Assembly: GCA_000818945.1 (NCBI GenBank)
Contig: KN805407.1
Span: 141,582-205,581, forward strand
Direction: 5' to 3'
Source of the DNA: Schizochytrium sp. CCTCC M209059
Taxonomy: Eukaryota; Sar; Bigyra; Thraustochytrida; Thraustochytriidae
DNA length: 64,000 bases
Each line of letters opens with the position of its first letter. Position 1 is the stretch's first letter. Of the stretch, positions 31,075 through 41,000 are shown one piece after another. Both the position numbers and the translations under genes were made by a program. Under the pieces are notes generated by a model. The model did no database searches, was not told the origin of the DNA, and was given only the letters and a program-made list of their open reading frames with translations.

Positions 31075-32184
31075 TCATTCGTCGTGAGCCGAGTCATTGT
31101 CTTTGGTTGACGCCGCCTCGTCCTCCTTGTCCTCCTTCAAGTCGTCGTCGTCGTCGTTCAAAGCATCCGTCTCGCACGCAGCCCCCAAGGCATTGTGGTA
31201 GACCCAACGAAGGTCGAAAGCCATGTCAAACCAATAATTCACCGCGACCGTGAGACGGGTCTGTGAAGCGCGATGAAGCCACATGGCCGGAAGATACAAG
31301 ATCTGGCCACGTTGTACATGGCACTCTACGAGTGCTTCCGTGACCTGAGGAGAGAATTGCTCAGGCTGCGTCACTGGATCGTAAGGAATCCATGGCACGG
31401 ATGCCGCCGGGTCGTCGCGCACAGCGGCCCAAGTGCCGTGGACATCGCGCTGCCACGTCGCAGCTGGAAAGGAGGCCTCCCCGAGAAAGAGTGCAGGGTG
31501 AAAGCAGGGCGGTAGCAAATGAAAGACCTTTTCGCCCTCGATCACCGCATAAAAATTCTCAAAGTGATCGAGATGCATCGACGAGACCGCACGCTCGTCC
31601 CCAATCCACAAATTACACGCTTCAAGGGGTCCAAAGGCCGCCTGCGCGAGCGCAAAGCCGTCCGGAAGATCAGCCTCAAGAAAAGGGAGCTCTTGGCGCA
31701 AGTTGTCATTCTGATGTGACAAGTAAGGGACGCCCTCGCCGTCTTGATTCGCGACGAGGTCGCGGTCGGTGCCATGACCCAGCTTGTCAAAGAACTCCTG
31801 CATGGTCATTTCCACCTCGGCAGGCTTGACAAAGACGCCATCCCGCACGCAGTCGCCGTGCCCCCCCGGCGTCACGTTCACGTGCAGTTTCTGGCTCCCC
31901 GCCGCCCCGCACAGGTACGCCGGGTCCCACTTGCGCGCCGCGGGCCACTCGTCCACGAGGCCGTCGATGACCACCGGCCGGTTCTGCGCGACATACTCGC
32001 GCAGAAACCTCACCGCGTCCAGGCCCCGCTCCACGGGCACGCGGCCTCCGGGCGGCGCCCAGTGGTACGCGGCCTCCTCGCCCAGCGCCCTGCGCAGCCG
32101 CCCCAGCGTCGCCGACCTCCGCGGGCCCGGCGCCCTCGCCCTCGCCGTCGTCTCCATGCCGTCTGCCTTGGCGCTCTGCATCAT
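31075..32184 (-). CDS. JmjC-domain hydroxylase, JMJD7-like
   Basis: Fe(II)/2-oxoglutarate-dependent oxygenase of the cupin_8/JmjC group, 369 aa, most like JMJD7, a lysyl hydroxylase of DRG-family translation-factor GTPases. The facial triad is visible: H204 and D206 in SSMHLDHFENFYAV and H304 in LPAMWLHRASQT; NYWFD follows as in the family. Upstream motifs RPVVIDGLVDEWPA and the NLWIGDERAVSSMHLDH block support JMJD7 rather than FIH or TYW5. The N-terminal 40 residues are basic and the C-terminal 35 residues are acidic and disordered. Two ATGs in tandem (32184, 32181) begin the gene. It is divergent from the GT13-like gene, sharing a 332-bp promoter region. Confidence 0.88.
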   Translation of the reverse strand: MMQSAKADGMETTARARAPGPRRSATLGRLRRALGEEAAYHWAPPGGRVPVERGLDAVRFLREYVAQNRPVVIDGLVDEWPAARKWDPAYLCGAAGSQKLHVNVTPGGHGDCVRDGVFVKPAEVEMTMQEFFDKLGHGTDRDLVANQDGEGVPYLSHQNDNLRQELPFLEADLPDGFALAQAAFGPLEACNLWIGDERAVSSMHLDHFENFYAVIEGEKVFHLLPPCFHPALFLGEASFPAATWQRDVHGTWAAVRDDPAASVPWIPYDPVTQPEQFSPQVTEALVECHVQRGQILYLPAMWLHRASQTRLTVAVNYWFDMAFDLRWVYHNALGAACETDALNDDDDDLKEDKEDEAASTKDNDSAHDE

Positions 32185-32516
32185 CGCCGTATCATATCAG
32201 CCCCGCGCCGCGATCCCGCGCATCACGACCGGCGCGAGGCTGCTCTGCGCCGCTCTGCGCTGCTCTACGCTGCGCTGCTCTGCGCTGCGCTGCGCTGCGC
32301 TGCGCTGCTCTGCGGACGCGCGGGCCCGGCCTGCCGGGTCTGCCGGGTCTGCTGGCGGCGCGTGTATGCGGGCGCAGGCATGCACACGGGCTTGCAAAGT
32401 CGCGTCGAGTGAACGGGTGTTTGAGAGAAGATGAGGAGAGGCGCCACCGTGCCAGCTCACTTATCTTGGGCGCGGGCAGACCGGGATCGCGGCGGCGCCT
32501 GCGGCCTCTGGGCGAG
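32185..32516. repeat. Divergent promoter with (GCTCTG/GCGCT)n pentanucleotide array
   Basis: Region between the JMJD7-like and GT13-like start codons. A pentanucleotide array of CTCTG/CGCTG units covers about 32240-32312, followed by a short CTGCCGGGT duplication near 32331-32350. No gene is visible. Confidence 0.75.
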
Positions 32517-34931
32517 ATGCGCGGCCCGGGCATGGTCGGCCTCAGCCGCGTGGACCGCGAGCACCTGCGGCGGCGGCAGCAGCAGGCGGCGAGCGAATGG
32601 CGGCGCTGGGGGTTCTTCGTCGCGACGGCCGTCGTCCTGCTCGTCTTTCTCACCGTATACCCGAACGTAGCGCCCGAGGTCAAGACCGGGGGCGTGCAGC
32701 GCGTGCTCCCGCCGCCGGGGGGCGTCGCGCTGGCCTCTGCGGACCCGGGGGCTCTGGGTGGCCTCTTCGCCGCCGCTGTCGTTGCGCCCGAGACCAACAT
32801 CGAGCCAGAAACGGGCGCGAACCAGGGGCTCCGTGGCGCTGCTGCTGAGGCCTCTCGCGCAGCGGGGTCGGCCACCATCGAAGACGAGCAGGCACCGGGA
32901 GCCGAGGCCTCTCTTTCTTCTACTGCAACATCAGCATCATCTTCAGCATTATCTTCATCTTCATCATCTGCTGGCGCTGCTAATAATGCTGGTGCGGAAG
33001 GAGGTGATGCGCCTTGGGTCGATGAACAGACCCTCGAGATCGACCCGTCCCCTCCAAGTCAAGACACCACACCTGGGTCGATCCTGTCCGAGGACATTGT
33101 CATCTCCTCTAGCAAAACTGAAGACGAAGTATCGCCCGTCACGACAACGACTTCGACGATGGACGCTGGTACTCCCGGTGGAACGCGCCAAGAGCTGACA
33201 AACGCCTTGCAAGAAGGCAAGCTGAATCCAAGCGTTGCCAATGATCGAGGTTCAGAAAAGACCGACACGAGCTCCGACCCGGACGCCTCGCTGTCGTTTC
33301 TTACTCCGGCAGACGGTCTCCAAATTGGCAGCGTCCCGAGCACACGCACGAGCTCTTCTCCTCAACTTGGCGACACCACTACGAATATCGCCGGCGATAT
33401 CTCTATAACACAGTCGCAAAGACAAGATGCTGCGCCAGCTTCCGAATCGGCACCGGTCGCAACGCCCCCACCGACCGAGCCGCCGACCGAGCCGCCGACT
33501 GAGCCGCCGACCGAAAAGCTGCGCGATGCCAGCGAAATTCCGACCCGCAACGCAGCCCTTGTGATTCTCTCGCACAATCGACCCGACAATCTTCGACGAA
33601 CCCTCGAAGCGCTCGTGCGCTTGCCCGAGGCAGGCAAAGCGTTCAAAATCTTTGTCTCTTGCGACTACCCAGCCTTCGTGGAGGAGTTTCGACGCGTTGC
33701 AGAGGAACCAGCGATCAAGGGTCTGGTCGAAGAAGTTTGGGAAACCTCACCTCCCGCGTCAGCCACCAACCCACTGTTCAAGATTAGCGAACACTATCGC
33801 TTCGCTCTGGAAAGTGGACTGACGGATCGCCCCTTTACCCATCTCATTGTCACCGAGGATGATCTCGTGCCATCACCGGACTTTCTCACATACTTTCACC
33901 ACACATCTGCTGTGCTCGATCGAGACCCTACGTTGTGGTGCGTCTCCGCTTGGCACGACAACGGTTTCCGGCACCTTGTGCGCGATGAGCGACGGCTCTT
34001 CCGCACCGATTTCTTCCCTGGCCTTGGCTGGATGATACGACGCGAGCACTGGAATGAGGTTCTACGGCCCATTTGGCCACGCGCCCCAACCAATGGCTGG
34101 GACCACTGGATCCGAAGCATTGGCGAGCACGAGGGCCGCGACTGTATTGCTCCAGAAATCCCGCGCGTGCAGCATGTGTCAACCTCGGGAACTACCGTCA
34201 ACGATGGCGGCAAATTCTTTGCGCGATTTGCGCTTAGCGCAATGGCGGCATCCCCGGAAAAGAACCCATACTACCCTCTCGAAGACCTCTACCTCGGCGC
34301 CTACCGTCGCAAGGTACTCGAAAGTGTCCAAGCGGCACGCCGCATCTCGTTGCCACAATATGTGGGTCTGAGTCGCGACAACTTCAAGTCTTTAATGCAC
34401 GATGGGCCCGCAGACCTTCCCAGCACCTACCTGATACTATACAAACGCGAGCATTACGTTCAATTGGCTCGACAGCTCGGTCTATGGCGCACAGAGCCTC
34501 GCGCTTCGTTCGAGGGCATCATTCGCATCGCAAATACACCCGGTCAGCCAGCGCTGTTGCTGGCCGAACGTAGGGACGCCCGCAATCTTCTGTCTCCCGA
34601 CGAGGCCATTGATATGCGCGAGGATCTCGCCCCCGTCGCGGCGGGTCCGAATGAGAGCTGCGCCGATGCTTGCAAAGTCCAGGGTATGGAGTGTGTCGCG
34701 GAGCAGCTTGCCTTCCTCAACAAGTGTACTGTGATGAAACGCTACTTTCCCTGCGAGGACGGCTGTTCGTCGCAAGTCGGTCTCGAGCTTCCGGCCTACG
34801 TCTCAGACGTCAATAATGCTGCTGGTAAACAGTGTCTTCTCTCTTATTCGGAGACGCTTTCGTGCTCTGCAAAGCATGCCGCAACGCAGCGGATTTGCCC
34901 ATGTACGCCCCTCGAGGCGGTTGGCGCTTAA
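32517..34931 (+). CDS. GT13-family glycosyltransferase (GnT-I / MGAT1-like) with Cys-rich tail
   Basis: Probable Golgi type II membrane glycosyltransferase, 804 aa from the first ATG (32517). A short basic cytosolic end is followed by one anchor segment (WGFFVATAVVLLVFLTVYP, about residues 30-48), then a Ser/Thr/Pro-rich stalk of nearly 300 residues including four TEPP units. The catalytic domain (about 343-640) has the GT13 signature: VILSHNRPDNLRRTLEAL, the EDD metal/nucleotide-sugar motif (447-449) in VTEDDLVPSPDF, WCVSAWHDNG and FFPGLGWMI. GnT-I adds GlcNAc to Man5 N-glycans. The last 92 residues (713-804) hold at least ten Cys ending in RICPC; I recall a similar layout at the C-terminus of MGAT5 (GT18). 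Acceptor specificity is not certain. Confidence 0.88.
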   Translation: MRGPGMVGLSRVDREHLRRRQQQAASEWRRWGFFVATAVVLLVFLTVYPNVAPEVKTGGVQRVLPPPGGVALASADPGALGGLFAAAVVAPETNIEPETGANQGLRGAAAEASRAAGSATIEDEQAPGAEASLSSTATSASSSALSSSSSSAGAANNAGAEGGDAPWVDEQTLEIDPSPPSQDTTPGSILSEDIVISSSKTEDEVSPVTTTTSTMDAGTPGGTRQELTNALQEGKLNPSVANDRGSEKTDTSSDPDASLSFLTPADGLQIGSVPSTRTSSSPQLGDTTTNIAGDISITQSQRQDAAPASESAPVATPPPTEPPTEPPTEPPTEKLRDASEIPTRNAALVILSHNRPDNLRRTLEALVRLPEAGKAFKIFVSCDYPAFVEEFRRVAEEPAIKGLVEEVWETSPPASATNPLFKISEHYRFALESGLTDRPFTHLIVTEDDLVPSPDFLTYFHHTSAVLDRDPTLWCVSAWHDNGFRHLVRDERRLFRTDFFPGLGWMIRREHWNEVLRPIWPRAPTNGWDHWIRSIGEHEGRDCIAPEIPRVQHVSTSGTTVNDGGKFFARFALSAMAASPEKNPYYPLEDLYLGAYRRKVLESVQAARRISLPQYVGLSRDNFKSLMHDGPADLPSTYLILYKREHYVQLARQLGLWRTEPRASFEGIIRIANTPGQPALLLAERRDARNLLSPDEAIDMREDLAPVAAGPNESCADACKVQGMECVAEQLAFLNKCTVMKRYFPCEDGCSSQVGLELPAYVSDVNNAAGKQCLLSYSETLSCSAKHAATQRICPCTPLEAVGA
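33469..33514 (+). repeat. 4 x 12-bp coding repeat (TEPP)
   Basis: Four tandem 12-bp units encode Pro-Pro-Thr-Glu in the stalk of the GT13-like protein, just before the catalytic domain. Pro/Thr repeats of this kind often form extended O-glycosylated stems. Confidence 0.92.
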
Positions 34932-35175
34932 ATTTCCGCCTTGAACGAACTGTGCCTTGGTGTTGGATGGTGTTTAGTTGGTAGACGAAATCACCGTTTA
35001 TAACTACGATGGAAGATAAAATTGTATTGCCGCTTTCATTTGTTTCATTCCCTGCCCAATCAAGTTGGTCACCGATTGATGTTTCCACTGAATGCAAAAC
35101 GTTGCTTGTTACTTGTACTTGCTGTTGCTCGCATTGTGGGATCTTGATTTGCTTCGAGGCCCAAAATCGACCGCG

Positions 35176-35214
<39 letters not shown>

Positions 35215-35758
35215 ACGAAGAAGAAGAAAAAGAAGAAAAAGAAGAAGAAGAAGAAGAAGAAGAAGAAAATTGGCACGTTCATCTTCCTAACTTTTCAAGC
35301 TCACAATCTTCCAGGGTGTATAGACATACGTACAATACAAACCTTGTCTTGCCCTCCACTGTCAGCGGCAGTGACTATTCGCCTACTAGAGGCTTACTAG
35401 TCACGGCCGGCCCGGGGCTGTTTTCAATTTGGGCCATTTTTAAATCGCGCGCGTGGACGCCAATAGACCCTTTTGCGGCGACCAGTCGCGCCTCCGAGTT
35501 CGGGCCCGGCGCAGACCCAGGACCCGGGAGCGCGCGCGCGAGAAGGCTCGTGCGCAGCGCGGCGCAGCGGCGGAGACCAGCACGCCCGCGGACGACTTTC
35601 TGTTCGTGGCGAAGGCCAGCAGTTAGAAGTAGCGGCAGTGCGAACACCGGCGCATCGCCCAAGTCGGCCAGCGAGCGGGTGGTCCCCACCCACTTGTGGT
35701 GTAGAAACTCGAGGCCGCGCGCGGCTCGGACAGCGACGCGGAGGAGAAGGACGACAAG
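34932..35758. other. Intergenic region with (CTG)n-(GAA)n compound repeat
   Basis: Region between the GT13-like gene and RLP24. A compound microsatellite of CTG then GAA triplets covers about 35178-35270. The right part is the GC-rich RLP24 promoter and leader. No other gene seen. Confidence 0.7.
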
Positions 35759-36387
35759 ATGGTGCGCATTGAACATTGCTTCGTGTGCTCAGGTACGTGA
35801 CGAGAAAGTGGCCGGACCTTGGAGGGCTCAGAGAGCCGAGAACTGACACAGGAGACCTACGCTATTCTTTCATTTTCCGTTCATTCATTCGCATGCTCTT
35901 TCGTTTCTTCAATACAGGCCCGGTCTACCCCGGCCATGGCATCACCTTTGTTCGCAACGATAGCAAGGTGTTCAAGTTCTGTAGATCCAAATGCCACAAG
36001 AGCTTCAAGCTCAAGCGCAACCCGCGCAAGATCAAGTGGACCAAGTCGTACAGGAAATCGCGCGGCAAGGAGATGGCCGTCGACTCCACCTTCGACTTTG
36101 AGAAACGCCGCAACAGACCGGTCAAGTACGATCGCGACCTCATGATGCAGACGCTCGAGGCCATGAAGAAGGTCGAGAAGATCCGTACCGCTCGCGAGGA
36201 GCGCTTTTACAGACGCCGTATGCGCGACGTCAAGCAGCTCGAAAAGACGCGCGCTCGCAACGATATCGTGCGGAGTATCGACCTCGTCGCACCTGCTGCC
36301 TCCAAGCAGCGCCAGACCACCAATGTTGTGGAGAAGGCGCAGGCCAAGCTCGACAAGGCCAAGTCTGCTGCCATGGATGTTCAATAA
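35759..36387 (+). CDS. RLP24: Ribosome biogenesis protein RLP24 (eL24-like), two exons
   Basis: Pre-60S assembly factor that occupies the eL24 site until ribosomal protein exchange in the cytoplasm. Exons 35759-35792 and 35919-36387 are joined by a 126-nt phase-1 intron (GTACGT...AATACAG), giving 167 aa. The joined N-terminus reads MVRIEHCFVCSGPVYPGHGI, restoring the zinc motif (C7, C10 and the later FCRSKC pair). The VYPGHGITFVRND and NPRKIKWTKSYRK blocks are typical of RLP24; the C-terminal extension beyond the L24e fold separates it from ribosomal eL24. The long reading frame alone would start inside the intron, so the splice is needed. Only this gene and the LRR-kinase-TIR gene clearly contain introns here. 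Confidence 0.95.
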
Positions 36388-37150
36388 GCACCAAGTATTC
36401 GTTTTCATCGCCGAGAGTGGCGACAAACTTGATGATCGCGTTCAAGTTTTCCTTGACGGCTTGTTTTTTTTTTCAAGAGCCTCCTTCTCTTTTTGTCTTT
36501 TCTTGTTCTGAAAGGTAGTCCTCATCATCGCTCTGCGGTTTGTGCCGGACAACAAAGCGTTACGCAAGTACTCAATGTCAATGCCATGTATGATCTGTTG
36601 GGTAAGTTTGCAGAGGTTGATTTTGATTGGGAGAGAAAATGGGACGGGAGAGAAAAGGGGGCGATAGAATTAGAGCAGACGGTCATTACGTCTGCATTGA
36701 AAAATGTCCTATTCTTTCTTGTCGCGCTTGGGAAAATCATATACTGCGCTCTTGCTATTGTGCACGGCCCATACGACTTCGTGCTACCTATTAAAGGCAC
36801 GCGAGGCTCCGGCTCGTCAACTTGGATTGCATGATCACTTCCCTTGCACGACAGCCATGTCAACAGTATACTACTATATACATCCTCCGCCCAAGTCCCA
36901 TCCCCCCGCCTTCACGATCCGGATGTACGCTGGCCTACCTAGGCCTGGCACGCTGCGAAGTACTTCTCGTCGTATCAAGCGTGACTCTGCGCGCCAAATC
37001 TCCCTCTTCCCCGCCGGATCTTGCACTCCCTTCGAGTGTCCGTTCGTCCTCCTTTTTACGTACCTCTCGCCGTCCTCTGCCGTGCTGGCGTCCGTGCCAT
37101 CAAAACCTCCTGCAAGGTCCCAAATGTCGTCGTCAGCAACAGCAGCAACC

Positions 37151-37185
<35 letters not shown>

Positions 37186-38015
37186 TACACATCCATTGCT
37201 TCATTTTATTTATTCGTTCATTCATTCCGCCGTTCCACAGTCTCCGCGCAGATGTGTACGTGTAGTATGAGTGAGGCCTGCGCGGACTCGAAGCTTCTCG
37301 AGGGCTTCGTTCGCGTTCGTTCGCCCGTCGAGGCGCTGCTCATCTTGGTTAAAACACAATCTCCCCGGTTGAACGATGGATGATTGCTTGACTGATTGTT
37401 TTCTTGATTGACAGAGAATGGCTGACAGAGAATGATTGACAGCGAATTCTCGCCATGGCATCATGCCAGGATGCGCTGCGCTGCCCTGCCCTGCCCTGCG
37501 CTGCCCTGCCTTGCACATTGATGCGGCGTTCCTGCCTCGGGTTGGTCTGTGTCTTTCTCGCTGCCGCACTCTTTGCGCGCCGTCGCAACTCGGGAATGGC
37601 GCCACGCAAGTGCGCCCTGGCGCGCCGCAAGTGCAGCAATGAAAGGGCGCCGCCCGGGCGTCCTCACTGCTCCAGAATGAGAAAAAAAAACACCCGCTAA
37701 AAAAAAAAAGAATCGAAAAAAAAAATCGAAGAAAAGAAAGAAAATGAGAAAATCGAAGAAAAAAATCCGGCAATCGACAAATCCTTCGACGCGCAGGTAG
37801 CAGGCCGCTCCCCTTCGCACGCCTCCCCCGCTTCGCACGCCTCGGAGCCGCAGCCGAGGCGCGCAGGCGGGCTGGCAGGTGCCAGCGAAGCGAGCTCAGG
37901 CGGCCGTAGGGACCCCTAGAGGCCAGCTAGGCGCGCATCGCGAGAAGGGTATCTTGTCGCGTCTAGTCTTGCGACTCGGCGGCGCGCGGCGGCTGCGCGG
38001 GCGCGGTATGAGCCG
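36388..38015. other. Intergenic region with (CAG)n and (CTGCC)n arrays
   Basis: Holds the RLP24 3' flank and the USP promoter. Repeats: (CAG)n at about 37133-37190, (CTGCG/CTGCC)n pentanucleotides at 37472-37512, and A-rich runs at about 37680-37780. Frames across 36704-37270 and 37461-37838 are repeat-driven and not credible. No RNA gene recognised. Confidence 0.6.
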
Positions 38016-41000
38016 ATGGCGGAATGGAACTGCGTAGCGTGCACCTTTCTCAACCCGGCCAGCCGCAACCAGTGCGAAATATGCTGCACCGCTAAGCCCG
38101 GCGCCACCATCGAGACGCGCAGCGAGCGCGAGACACTATGGAACCAACAGGTCGTCACCATGCCGTCGAGCCTTGCCGTGAACCTTAAGCCGGTGGCCAG
38201 CAACACCACCGCCACGGGCGCAACGGCGAGGCCGCGGCCCAACGCGCCCGCTCAGCCCCGCACATGGAAACTTGATGCCACCGCAACGTCAGGGACGTAT
38301 GCCAACCTCAAACCTGCACCGCCCAGGACCATTAAAGCGCCTGCCATCCCTTCCCTCGAGGACTTGGACAAGTGGCAGCACGAGACTTCCTGGGAGGACC
38401 TGGTTGCGCAAAACGAGGCCGATATCAAGGCCAACAAACGTCCAGACTGGTTCAAGTTAAATCTCGCCATGAGCGGCGCCGCAGAGCGTCTTCCCCAAAC
38501 CAAGGATGACGACGCTGCGCTCCCGGACTCGCTTCATGCCTTTCTTAACATCGACAAGGGCTGCTTTACCAAGTCCCTTGAATACCTTCTTGACACTGTA
38601 GACTCCGATTTTAGTCTCTCCCGCGCATGGACAGATCTTGTACGCTCCTGGAAAGACGCCGACATGAAACGCGACAGCAAGGATGGCGATGCAGAGGGCG
38701 CAGCTAAAGATGGGGCCGCAGGGGATGCGGCGGCAACAGCGACCGCAACCTCACCGGCCCAACCACCATCGCCTCCGCACGTTTCCAAGCTCGCCGATGC
38801 CGACGAGGCCGCGGCCGCAGCTGCGGAACGCGAGGCAGAAGAGAAGGAACGCCTTGAGAAGAAAGGCAATGAAATTCCCGACGTTGATGGGCCTTTGGCG
38901 TCGCGCATGAAAGAGAGCTTCCAAGATGGATTTTGCGCCGCGGCAAAAATCTTTGGATGGTTTGTGCACCAGCAACGTTACGAATTCAAGCTCACGCTTC
39001 TCGGTGCCCTTTTGAATCCCAAGACGCGGCGTTATCACCACCAGGCGTACGTATCCGCGCCCTCTAATTCTTCACGGAACGCAAACGGCGCCGCTGCCGC
39101 GTCCGGAAATCCCTCGTACGCATCCTACGCCTCTACAAGGAAAAATGTGGGCGCGCCACATCTGCACGCGATCGCACACGAAACATTTGCAGCGCTTGGC
39201 GGCTACACTGCTCTTGCCAATCTCGCCGAGCGTCAAGGATATCCTGGTCCCAGCACCGAGAAGCTCCTCGCCGTGGTTTCTTTATTGGCTCAGAACGCCG
39301 AGGCCATTGTTGCAGAAAACAAATTGCGTACTCTTTTGGAAGAGACGACGCGTTCTCTCTGCTCTAAACAGCTCGATTGGCCGCTCGAAGATCTTCTCGA
39401 TGGCGCTAAAAAGGACGGAAATGGGAAAAAGGGGGGCCCAAAGGACGGTGCTGTAAAACAGCAAAAGCTCATGGATGGCTTGACTCAAATTGCCGAGGCG
39501 TGCGGAGCAAAGGGGGGGCTTCCGCGTCTGGTTGTCGAAACTGATCTTGCGCAAAATATGCGCTTTGTGCAGTCCGACAAGCTTCGATTTCGTCGTTTTG
39601 GCATTGAGCAGCTCGGTAAACTTAGCTCCACTCTCACCACAAGCCAGAAACTCTCTGTTCAAGAGCTCACGGCACTGTACAAATCTCGCGGGGTTTATGA
39701 AGAAATTCTTGGCGACCGCATGGACGAGCGCGTGGTTTCATGCAGCGAGGTTCTGCTCAAGAATTCTGCATTGGATGTTGAGATTCTTGACTTGCTTTTG
39801 GCAAACACCAACTCGCGTGCTGTGCGCAAAATGCTTACTGCCGTCGTTCTCCAGCCCACGTTTACCGAGGAACTTGCGCAGCACATGCTGCTTGAAGTTA
39901 GCCGTGCCGTGGTCTACCAGGCAGACTATGGTGCCTACAAATTGATTGTCGCGCTCCTTGCCAGCGAGGCGTACACACGCGAATCGCTCATTCGCAAAGG
40001 TCCCCTTGCTATGCAGGGTAGTTTGGGTGCGCTATGGACGCTTCTCTTTTGTATCTCAGTTCAGGCTCCTGCGCACCTTGTTTCGTCCACCACGGCAGTA
40101 CCGCCTCGAACCGAGTCCCCAGCACGAGAAAACATGTCAACGCGCAAGAGACCCATGCCCGGGAGAACAACCCCTGGCGCTCTGCAGCAGCACCAGCACC
40201 AGCACCAGCTACGATCGATCGACTCGCACAAACAGCAGCAGCAGCAGCAACAACAGCAACAGCAACAGCAAGAGCAGCAGCAGCTTCAGCAAGAGCAAGA
40301 GCAAGAGCAGCAAATTCCTCCACAGCAGCTCTTGAACCCACAGCCATCTTCGGACCCAATCACAACAGATGGACCGGAACCGGACTCAGATCCTGCTTCT
40401 CACACCATCATCGGTGCTCTTGGTCTGAGTCCTGAACGTATGGAAGAGCTCATGCTTGCCTTTGATCGTGTGGCGAAAGATTGCACACCCGCGCTTCGCC
40501 TTCGATTTGCAGAGCGCGCTCTCGAACTCATCAAGCGTACGCAAATGGCCAACGTCAACGCCAATGCCGTCCTTGCAGACGTCGAGGTGCAAGACTCGCT
40601 TTCCATGGGATTCTTTGCCGCTGACGACGACGACGAGGCTCTCGCGCCAATCAGCGGCTCGGAGACTTGCGCAATGCGTTCTGAAGAGACCCTCGTCGAA
40701 CCTGATGGCCTCCGTGTTACCACCACAACTCCAGAAACTGTCGTTGCGGCATATGAGGTATTTCGCAGCCTCATTCTATCCAGCGAGAAATCGGAACGGC
40801 CAGGTCTCATTTCCGAACTCGACGATGCCTGGGATCTCAAAAATCTCTTGCTTGGCGAGTTCGATGCCTTTTTGCGTCTGAGTCCCGTTCGTGCACGTCT
40901 TGATAAAATCGAGGCGTCCATCGAAACGCAGGCCGCAAATGCCGCAAGTATTGCCGTCACCTCGGCCGCGGCGGCCGCCGCCTTTGAAGGCAGCATCGCG

